A stretch of 64,000 nt of DNA, from positions 23,014,184 to 23,078,183 of the forward strand of contig CAIIXF020000012.1 of assembly GCA_903813345.2 (NCBI GenBank). The letters run 5' to 3'. Below are positions 14,901 to 26,900 of this stretch, one piece after another. The stretch's first letter is position 1, and every line of letters begins with the position of its first letter. The notes under the pieces were generated by a model. The model was given only the letters and a program-made list of their open reading frames with translations, was not told the DNA's origin and ran no database searches. The DNA comes from Owenia fusiformis (Eukaryota > Annelida > Polychaeta > Sabellida > Oweniidae). The position numbers were made by a program, and so were the translations under genes.

Positions 14901-17900
14901 ATATAATATTAATATATGAGAAAATATAGCACTTTCTATGTGATAGTATAACATAATATACATTTTATATGTGATAGTATAACATAATATACATTTGATA
15001 TGTGATAGTATTAACATAATACATGTAGTGATTATAGTCAGTCTAGTGATAAAAACTAAATGCATGAACTGCAAACAATGAAGATATGAATGAGAAATGA
15101 AGGTCTCAATCTGTGTTTGAGTCGATATGATATGGAATAATATGTAATGATATACACTATATACTTGTAATGGATGACCCTATTGTTTGTGGTCTGAATG
15201 ATATACAAAGTTTTATCCTTGAAAATGATATGATAAGTGACTAAGGAAGCACAATTATCCTATGCCAAGTAGAGTTTTAGGGAGATAAGTTGGTAAGATA
15301 TATCCCGTATGCTTCGAAAAAAAATTTGAAAAAAATAAGAAAAATTGAAAAAAAGAAAAAAAATTGAAAAAAATTGAAAAATGTGAAAAAAAATTGAAAA
15401 AATAAAGAAAAATTGAAAGAAAATTAGAAAACTCTACTTGGTATAGGATAAAGTAGTTATGTATGGTCGGTTTGGATATTGGGTTCATCCCTCGTGAGAT
15501 ATGCACATCTACCTTCGGTCCCTACGGTCCCTCAGGTAGATATGCATATCTCCCTCTGGATATACCCCATATCCAAAACCTCCCAGTACATAACCCTTAT
15601 TTATTCATGTGATTTCAGTATTTTTTAAGTATTAAGACAATCAAATAATTCAATCGTAAATAATTTTGAAATGTTGCTGAAAAATAGTCTGACTCGATCA
15701 TCGATTGTGACATAATCCAATATATAGCTCGTTGTCAAATCTTTCATTTAACCAAAATAATAGGATTTTATTTTTATTTTTAGGATATTGAAGAGAAGTT
15801 GAGACAGGTAGAGAGAGAAAAATCATTGATGTCAGAAAATTTACAAAAGAGTGCAGATGACTCAGCATCGCAACTGGCACTCACCATGGCAACCAATGAG
15901 GCCTTAGAACGAAGCAAAGAGGTACAATTATCTCTTTATTACATTCAAATTATATTCTGCCTTATATCAAAAGTACAAATACATGACTGAACAGAACAAA
16001 ATTGATATTTTACTTGAATCCAATTGTAAATAAAAATGATAGTTTGTTCTTCGTTTTCATTGTATTTGAAAAGTCCTTACATGCATTGTCATTGTCCCTG
16101 GCATGTGCACGTACCACAAGATTTCTTAATATCAAGATAACAAGAAAACGTTTCATCCACTTATCTTTTTTAAGAGATTCAAAAGCAGACTAGTGCCAAT
16201 ATTTGGTTTTAAGAACTTTCTTAACCCATTGTTTACCAATTGAAACCATGACAACCAAAATCAATAGCAATAAAATTGCAATAAATTTGACTTTGATCAT
16301 AAGAATTTCACACTTGTCTCAATGGCTATTTTAACATAAAAGTAGATGTTTCACAATTTAATTTCAGGAATTGGAAAAGAAAATTGAGAGTTTGGGGAAG
16401 ACAATAGAAAACTTAGAATCAGCTTTAAAAAATTCAGAAGGAGATGTAACTTCAAGAGCAGCTGATATACTGGCCATGCAGAAAAAATTAGAAGACAGTG
16501 AAAATGAAAGACTGCAAATGGAAGCAGCGAATAAGGCCTTAGAACAGAAAAAGGAGGTAAACATTGTGGGATCGCATTTAATGTCAGACATTCTGGGTTA
16601 TTTCACCAAATGATATGGTCATATGGAAAACAAATATGACCTTCTTCATCATATCTTAAAACTGTTTTAGTGTATCCAAAAAATGTTTTGGATTAATTCA
16701 AAAAGGGAAAATGGTAGCAAATTTTGATTAACGTTTTGAGTTGAATATTTGTCATCACATTTTCACATTTCTATTACAGGAGATTGAAAAGATACTAGAG
16801 GACACAAAAAAGACAGTTGAGGATCTTGAATCATCCTTAAAACAGTCCCAAGAAGATACATCTTTAAAAGCAGCTGATATACTTGCCCTACAAAAGAAAT
16901 TAGAAGAAAATGAAAGTGAAAGACTGAAGGCAGAAGCTTTACTACGCAAACAATTATCTGATGAAAATCATCAATTTTTAGGTAAATTTTACTTGTTCTT
17001 GATGTAAAATGTTAACTTAGTCTTAGTTGTTATTGTTCTGTACCACAGAGAAGTGGTGACATAGTGTTAAAGCCACTTGTTTTTTGCCCAGCATCCAGTG
17101 ATGATGTACAATGTCAGCATTCAACATCTGTGATCAATGGTTGCAATAGTCCAACTATTCTTTATAGGTGTTACAAAAACTTAACAGAGGGCCATTTACA
17201 TCACCTCTGTCCATTGTTATCCTACTATAACATCATCATATCCATGGTTGCATCAACTGATTGAGGAATATTGCCATGACTAATGATTAATACAATCTGA
17301 AATAAACAATTATTGATACTCCTTGAGAATTTTATAACATGTCTTTAGATATCAATGTACTTGTATGTCCCTTGGAGAATAATGAAATTATGTCGTCATG
17401 CATTTCATAATATCAAATCTTTTTTTCAGTAACTGCCATAGAGGAGGGGGAGAGTATAATAAAAGACTCCTTGTCAGAGTTTGAGAACCCAACACATGAT
17501 TCAGTCACATGTACTGCAGGTGAATACATCTACAATAATAATTGAAGTTTTAAAGATCATTAAAGTTATTACAGGAGAATTGAAATCCATGCAAACATGG
17601 GTCTGTTATCTTGGAAAATATGATAGTCCTTAAACGCCAAAGATTTGAAAATTGTGCGCCTGATTGCGATGAATATTTCATTGCGGCTATTGTTATCATG
17701 TGATTAGACTTTCTACTTGCTCAATTGAAAGATAAGCCTGAATTTGTATTTCTTTAATTTGTTTTTAGAGTATCTCCTTCATAGGGTAGAGCCACTGTTA
17801 ACATGTCTAGATACGCTTCAAACACAAACAAACACATACACAACAGACCCTAATAGTAAGTATACTGAATATTTGTGAACTAACTCCCTGGCACTGGTGT

Positions 17901-20900
17901 GAGATGGTATGAAAATTAAATTTAATCCTGTTGATCTCTACAAGCCATGAATGCTTTTTACAGCCGATGAACGCTACTGACTGTATTTCTACCTTTTGCA
18001 CCAACCATTTCATTTTGTACCATTATGTATCATGAATTAAGTCCCATCTACAATGTTCACTCTCTAGTATGGTAATTAAAAAAGTCAACCTTGAGTTTTC
18101 TATCTATTAACCATTAAAGGTATTGTGATATATATTTACTGTTTGTTTTTCATTTTTGAAATGCATTTGAATGACATTTTTAGGTGTTCATGATCTAGTA
18201 AAGATTGTATGTGAGTTTAGCCACAGAATGGGGGACAGTATAATAAATGGCAAAGCAACCTCACATGTTGCTCCCATTGAACAGGGAGAAGGTGAGTCCA
18301 ACATTCATGTATTTGATCTTGCTTAGGGAGGGCAGACTTTTCTCAGAGGGATGTCATTTTAAGATTTTTATTTTCAAGTAGACTGGAAGTAATCGGAATA
18401 TGGAAAACTGAATATAATACTGTATAATGTAATAAACAGCTTATTTGCTCTAACACAATTGAAAAGTGAAGATCACTGCTGGGCTTGAGCACTCCTACCA
18501 TCTGGTGGGTCTTGAGAGAACAAATGCATCTTAAATATATCAATCTTTATTTGAAGCATATATATATATACATGTAAAAGTTGTCCACTCCTCACTGGGA
18601 TTTGTTTACTTCCAGAGCTGGCCAAGACTTGTAAACAATCAGGAGATGACAGTCTTGCACTGCTCAATACATTAAAGGAAGGTTAGTACAATATGTGTCA
18701 AAAATAGGAATTGCTGGAGATCCATGAAATATTGGCCTTGAAAAAAGTGTCAGTTTTGGCATGAGAAAGCCCAGAAACTGATGTATTTTTTGAATATACA
18801 AAATTAAAACTAATATTCTAGAACATAAGATATATAAACTTTGAAGATAACTGTTGCCTTGATGATAAGTTGATAACAGAGATGTTGAATATAATACAGG
18901 CCTTGCAATAGCAAATTAATGTATGCTTTCAAAACTATATCAGCTCCTTGTAAATAATTTATGCACTAAATAGGGGAGGTGAAAGGACAGGATATATCAA
19001 AATTGAGAGATATCGTAATTAGCAATCTGAGTAACTGAAATATTTGCAGGAAACTATGACAAAGTAGATGGAAAGATTACAGATCTGAAGACCTTACTGC
19101 AGGGAATTATAACCCAAGCTGAGGATCTTGTCCCTAAGGTTGAAGATGTCAAAGCTGAACAGATGGGTGACCTTGTTGAACAAGAGATGCAGTCAACCAC
19201 TGATGCCATTGAGGCCGCAGCTAAGAAAATGGCTGTATGTTTTTTTTAATTACTTGTATTTGAAAATTGTTATAACTTGGTATTCATATGAATTCTTGGA
19301 GCATGGTCTTCTAAAATCTTTATATATGGATTTCAATAATTCTTCCATCTTTGGAAATCAAAAACCTTTGTTTATAGTGTAAAATGTATTTTCAGTATAT
19401 TTCTCAAATTCCCTTCTTATATTAAAGATTATGATGAGATGGACAAATCATTTTTGCCATTTCTATGGCCACCACAAACCGTTTTTTGATTTGAAAATAT
19501 GAATTTAAATGATTTGCATGATTAATATCCATTAACCATCCATACTGTTAACATCAAGGAACATATTGGAATTTTTATTTTTCAGGAAATGCTGGCCAAA
19601 TCCCGGGAAAAAGACAGTGGAATCCAACTTGAAGTTAATGAAAATATCTTAGACTCTTGCACTGCACTGATGATGGTGAGTAACGAGTACACATTGAGTA
19701 CATATTGAGTATATCTTGAGTAAATAGATATATGATGGTGAGTACATATTGAGTTTGTCTTGAGTAAATAGATATCATGGATTATATCTTTATCTTGTGA
19801 TACAGTTAGCTGCTCGAACTCAAGCAGTTGTTCAATGTGTGCTCAATGCACATTTTGAGGCAAGGTCTTGTTTTTAACAAACAACTTTTTTCAAAAAATG
19901 AAGTGACTTTCAATTCGAAAAAATCAAAAAAATAGTCCTAACGTTTTTCTGTGAGGAGTCTTAAGGGAGTCTAAAATGTAAATCATTACATTGTGGGATT
20001 GAATTGGTCCCTTTGAATGAATAAATGAATTGACAGCACTTATCCCATTGAACTAGATAGCCTACTACATACACTGTTTATGCTGCATACATACAGTTTG
20101 TTAAATAGGACATAATGTCTTTCCAAGGACAACGGTTCTTTAGAAGACACTAGTGACACTAGAAAGAGAAGAAGAGAGAGAAATGCCCTCATACTACTGT
20201 AAACCAATATGTATAAGAGTATTATTTAACGTCTTCACTTCCAGGCAATAAAAGTACTAATACTGAAGTCCAAGGCATTACAGCGTGAAATTGTAGATCA
20301 AGGACGAGGAACAGCATCTGATAAAGAATTTTACAAGAAACATCACAGGTGGACAGAAGGGCTACTGTCAGCTGCCAAGTCAGTTGGCCTTGGGGCCAAT
20401 ATGTTACTGTAAGTTAATTTTTAATGCAGGTTTTGGGGCCAGTGGCCTGATACATGTCAAATGCAGAGTCTTTCAAATGACTAATGCATAGTCTAATACA
20501 TGTATAATGCTTATTACATATATAGTTTATCACATGTTTATTGCGCAGTCTCACAAATACATGGTCTAGCGCATGTCAAATGCATTGTCTAACATATGTC
20601 TGTATAGTCTGTCACATGTTTATTTATAGCACATGTAAAATGCATAGTCTATCATATGACTAATGCAATGTCTAATACATGTTTATAGCATAGTCTGTCA
20701 CATGACAAATACATAGTCTGTCACATGACTAATGCAGTCTAATACATGTTTAATGCATAGTCTATCACAAGACAAAATAATGCATAGTCTATCACATGAC
20801 GAATGCATAGTCTATCATATGACTAATGCAAACATGTTTAATGCATAGTCTGTCACTTGACTTATTCATCAATTGTTCTTTCCAGAGATGGTGCTGATAA

Positions 20901-23900
20901 GGTAGTCAATGGTGAGGGGAAGTTTGAGGAAGTAATGGTCTGCGCCCAGGAGATTGCAGCAAGTACAGCCCAACTTGTAGTTGCATCTAAGGTAATATCA
21001 CTAACATAGCAACATTGATAAAGCACTACCCTACATTGTAATCCTGTTTATTGATATTTCAGAATTTCCAGTTCATAAGAATAAGAAAAATTGGAGATTT
21101 GATCTTTATGATTAGATATCATTGGCCTTGCATTGTGTGTTAATGTTAATCCTTTCATTAGAAAATGATTAATGCGGAGTCGTCATATCAGAGGGTTTAA
21201 ATGTTCATGTACAGTAGAACCTGTATATCTGAACACCTGGCTAATCGGAACACCTCCCAATCTGAACACTTTTTTCCGGTCCCATTTTTTCCTCTCATTG
21301 TTAAAAAAAACTTGAAATGGGAACACCTCCCAATTTGAACAGTGAACAGTCATATTGTATGTTAATAGAATTGTTTATCAATGAAATAAAGATATAAATA
21401 TATCAAACATCTGAAAGCTTCACTAACTATTACATCATAGCATTATATAACTTAAATATTCCGCTTTTTAATTTTGAATATTTTTTTTAGGTGAAATCTG
21501 ATAAAAACAGTGCCAACTTACGTGAAGTATCTGATGCCTCTAAGAAGGTGTCTGAATGTACTGGCAATGTGGTTGCATCTGCCAAGAGTGGAGCTCAACT
21601 GATTGAAGATAAAGATACAATGGACTTTACTAAACTCAGTCTAACACAAACCAAACGTATGGAGATGAATTCACAGGTAAAAATGAGTAACATAGATGTA
21701 CATCATTACCAGATAGCTATAGAATTCACAGTTAATGACAGAAATATTGCTTTACTTTTACAATGTACAAGTTTCCAATATTATTGGTAAAATTGACTTT
21801 AATTCCAAACCTCGGGATTCCAAATAACTTCAATATTTATATAATTGCAGGTTAAAGTACTGGAATTGGAGAGTAATTTAGAGAAAGAGCGAGTGAAATT
21901 GGCAGGTTTAAGAAAACAACATTACAAATTAGGAGGAGAGGATGAGGGTTGGTCAGATGAGGTAAGTGGTGCCATCTATACTAATGTCTCGCATTAAATT
22001 CTACAAGCAGTTCATTTTGTTTATTGAGTTGTTGACTCAACACTCATGGAAACCATTTTTGATGTTTATTTTTTCAAATAAGTGAATTTTCATGAATGGA
22101 GGGAACTTTCTTGAATAAGGGTGGATGTGGAAGATAACAAAATGGATTACATGTAGAATTTGGTACGAACTTTTTGAGGCGACCCCTCAGACTACTATTC
22201 CTATTAAAAGGGACCTAATCTTCTACGCAAACTGAGAAAAATTTATGAACATATGGGAAAGACCCTGACCTGACTTATGATACATTTACAAATACACAAC
22301 ATACACAAATGACAACTTTGACATCATGTGACATTGATTGACAACGTGACTGGACTTAATTCCTGTATAATTGTGGTTGGGTCTGTCATGAGATGGAGGA
22401 ATGAAAGTCTTCCCGCTATAAAGCACAAGGGAAAAACAAAATAATTATGCAATACAATATAACAAGTTTGCATATTTTATTGAATTTAGTGAACATGTTT
22501 TTCAGTGTCTTTTAACATATAAATCATACTGCCTGACATTTATCTGCTTTTCTATTAGAATATACATGGAGATGTCTAAATTACTTTCACAGAACAACAT
22601 TGGCATGACCCATTTGATTCTCACCAACCATTGCTTCATTATTGCTTCTCTTTTGTGCCCCGAGCAACAAATTGCCACAACCAGTTTGGTTCAAGATCAC
22701 CTAAGTGGTTAAATGTTGTTGCTTTTTCTTTCAACAGTTTATCCCAGTCCTTCTTTACAGTATTTTCACTCTCCTCTCCTGTCATGATTCCAGTCCTTTG
22801 CTGGGCCCTGTCTTCAGAATTTTCTCCTCTCCTGACTATAATCTCATCTACCTTAGTGCCATCTATTGCCCCAAGAAGTTCAACAAAACTACATGACACT
22901 AAATGAGATCTGGCAATTTTACGAGTTACTCCCCAAATCTCCATCCAACCATCAGTCAGTTTCAGCCAGTCAACATTGTGGAAATATTGACCCAAAATGT
23001 TCTTTTCTGGATCATGCATACTTGCTAGAAACTTTGGACGTGTTTTGTAAAAGTCCAAAAATATTTGATGTAAGATGTATTCCATTCCAGCTGTGGAATC
23101 AGCATTGGCTTTGTTGTCATAGATCTGAAGGATAGATTGGAATACTTCAGCAAAAGAATTTTGTAGTTCTTCAACTTTTCTTTTATCATTTAATGTTTCA
23201 ACAAAGGTTTTAATGTTGATGTAATCATCCATCTGTGACATGTGTGATACAGGATTGTTTGCCGGATCACTGGTTTGATCATCATTGTTTGGTGCAGCAT
23301 TCTTTGTTGCTGCATCATTTTGATCATCATTGTTTGGTGCAGCACTCTTTGGTGCTGTATCATTTGGATCCTCTTTGTTTGGTGCAGCACACGCTGTATC
23401 ATTTGGATCCTCTTTGGTTGGTGCAACACTCTTTAGTGCTGTATCATTTGGATCCTCTTTGGTTGGTGCAACACTCTTTGGTGCTGCATCATTTGGATCC
23501 TCTTTGTTTGGTGCAGCACTCTTTAGTGCTGTATCATTTGGATCCTCTTTGTTTGGTGCAGCATTCTTTGGTGCTGTATCATTTGGATTCTCTTTGTTTG
23601 GTGCAGCATTGTTTGGGGTAGCATTGTGTCCAAGATTATCATCATGAATTATATTTTGATATAGTGTTTTCAGAGTGGAGAAAACATCTTTGATATCATC
23701 AATATTTTTGTTTTCTCTTTCATGCTTGAAGGGCCTCAATGTCTCAAGTTCTGAGTTCAGAAATTCAAAATGTTCAACAACTTTACGCGCATAGATGAGT
23801 GAAAATATGAGGCGATTCCTCACATTTGTTTGTATGTCAAACATCTCAGCATATAACAAATCTTTAATTTGGTTAACAATCTCTCTGAAGCAATCTGATA

Positions 23901-26900
23901 ATTTTACAACATTGGTGCACTTTTGATCATGGTGATATACCAAAGTTTTGATGGCATATGAATCAAATGCGCTGTACTTCTGTCCCAGGTATTCAGTCTC
24001 ATTCAATAGCTTTAGAACCATTTGTATCTTCTTGTGTTCTGGTTTGAAGTTTTTGATTATTTTTGTTTCTGTGTGACTCAGTGTTTGTGTCCAGCATATT
24101 GAATTATCATAGATGGACCTATCATCAATTTTGTCTGTAAAATATTTACATAGATCTGCTGGAGCTTTTGGAATCAATAACACGGGGTGGTAATTACCTG
24201 AATCAGGGTTCCAGATTTCAAAAGCAAATGTAAAATCGACACTTGCTATGCAAACAGGCCCTGGGATTAAAAGTTTGATATAGGGACCATACGGCCATGT
24301 CCAACTGCACATCTGAGTGGCAAGTAATTCTCCTTCTATTTCCTTCTCACTTTTCACTCTCTTTGCATCTTTGTTGTATTTAACGAGATTTCGCTCATTC
24401 AGCTTGACTAGAGCTTGGTCGACGAGATGGTAAAAGTATTGTATAATGCAAGGGCTTAGGTAGTCATCCTCTAGGACTTCATGTGGAAAATGCTTCACTG
24501 AGCGTTCTTTTATTTTTCCTCTAACAGTGTCACTTAGCAAATGTCTCTTGAATGCATCACTGATCACTTTAACATGGCTGAACCCATTTTTGCAGCCCTT
24601 CTCCAAGGCTAGATATTTAGTTCTTATAATCGTAAGGAAATCAAACTCGTCTGGTGCGATAACTTTAGTTCCACTGAAGTAACTTCCTGTTCCTGTGACG
24701 CGGTCTACAGTAAAATTCTGGTCGATACTCTTGATTTCATTTGCGATATTATGAATGATGTTTATAACGAAGTCTTTCTGATTTTGTATGTCAATTTCAT
24801 TGCATTGTATTTTGGCATATTTATTGAAAATGTGTTCTATAAAATCATCACACTGTGAATGGTTACTGTGAGAACTCATTTCAATTATTCTGTATTTTAA
24901 TTCCCATTTATGTCATTGTTCTTTGATGCTTTGTATCGTCACAGTAATGGAGCCATGGATATTACATCATCCTCGGTGTAAGATTATCAGGCAGGATAAT
25001 AATTATTTGAGTTTCTTATGTTTTGAACCCTAATAATATGTCAAACTCAGCTCCTGTCCTGCATGCCTTTGTCAGCGACAGTTGAAGTTTCCAGTAAATC
25101 CAAAAGGTCATTTCTTGTGCCGTTTTATTCATCGACAAGGCTATGTTATGTATCCCTGGTACAAATAATAGTTGTACTGAGTGCAGTATCAGGCATAAGC
25201 CTTTTGTATTAGCCTCACATCCAATGTTAAAACAGTAAATACCAATTCTTAATATCCATTATGAAACCTGACTGCTATGCTAAATTTTTGCATTAAATGT
25301 TTTATTTGTGTAGTCTATTTATATACCTTTATACTTGTATTCAATCTTGATATTACATTGAAATGTTCAATGAGCTCCCTAAAGATCTTAGCTTATGTGT
25401 AAATATATTCCTATGTTATGTCTGAATAGTATGTTTTATTATTCAGAAAATCCTCTATGGAATTCAATATTATCTTGCATTATGCAGGGCTTCAATACAA
25501 TATTCATACAAATCAAAATACAAAAGAAAAGGGGCATGATGACACTTTTTATATGGAATATGAATAATTTAAAGTTTGTCGTTATTGATTGGTACATTGT
25601 ATGGCTCTAATCTAAAAAAGTGCTTGGATATTCTATTCTGACAGTTTTCAGTGGTTCATTGTTTATTGAGGTTGTCATAATGTGCTTCAATGTCAGCATA
25701 CATGTTTCCATTAGGAGAAGTATATGTCATTGTGACTCCTAAATCAGACAACACAACTTGCTTATTCTTTAAATCCATGTATGAGCTGCTGAATTGCGTA
25801 TATATAGTAATGGAGAAACTTTCTATTGTTCTTATACACTCTCATCCTCTTTATGATGGGAAGTTAGCCTGCCCTGACAAACAGCTCTTGCCATGTACAT
25901 CCTATCAATGATTTATTTTATTTTTCCTACTGACTTATATAGGCCTATACACTGTATGGAGGTCATATATATGGACATGACCCACATATTGTAAGTGACA
26001 TGACATTATAATTGATGACATCACTATGACCTTGACCTTATATGTGACATGTTATGACTTGATTTGTAATTTTATATGATTGTAACAAAATTTGAGTAAT
26101 CATATTGATATATCAAGCAATAAATATTGTATTGTATGTAATTGTTTATAGGGTTTTGAGATCAAGCATGAGATTTGAAGAGTTATTATGCTTTTAAAAT
26201 TGTACTCAGCTTAGATCTTTCACATTCTGAAATACTAGAAATTAGAAACTTGTTTTCAGTATTGTTCATACTAACTCAAAACGATATGGACCACAGACAT
26301 GTTCTATATTTATTTGATGTTAAAATAACAAGTTTGCCCGCTTAAGTATTATTTCAAGAGTAGTAGCATTGTTTTTGTCAAATACAGGACACATTGTCTA
26401 AAAAGATACATGGTCAACAAGAATTTCATGAGAAACTTGAATGAACCATTGTGTCTCTTGAGACATCGTGCTTTGTTCACTAACTGCATGGATTTTAAAC
26501 CAGATTCGAACATGACTGTATTCACGCCTTCTATAAACTGTAATCAAAGTCAATGCTTTAGCTGGGTTATATTCGAGATTAATAACCCAGTTAATACGTG
26601 TAATGTGTGACGTCATAACGGTGGGTCGTAGTAATGGCGGACCATGATGAATATTCGAAACAATTTGGTGAATTTTCATGTTCGAATTAAGAAATATAGA
26701 CCAAAGAGCAGGGTTTCTAGTTTCGAATAACACCCAGCTGGTCTCGGCACAAACGTTTTCTGTACGCTGAACGACCGAAGGGAGTGAGGGGTTCGAAAGC
26801 TTTGTGCCGAGACCAGCGGCGTGTTATTCGAAACTAGTAACCCTGCTCTGAGGTCTATATTACGATTCGAACATGAAAATTCACCAAATTGTTTCGAATA

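Noticed and set aside
16364-16949. Minus-strand serine/phenylalanine-rich ORFs
   Set aside because: Antisense to the well-supported HIP1 coiled-coil exons.
23235-23621. 128- and 105-codon ORFs on the + strand
   Set aside because: Antisense shadows of the coding repeat in the cGAS-like gene.
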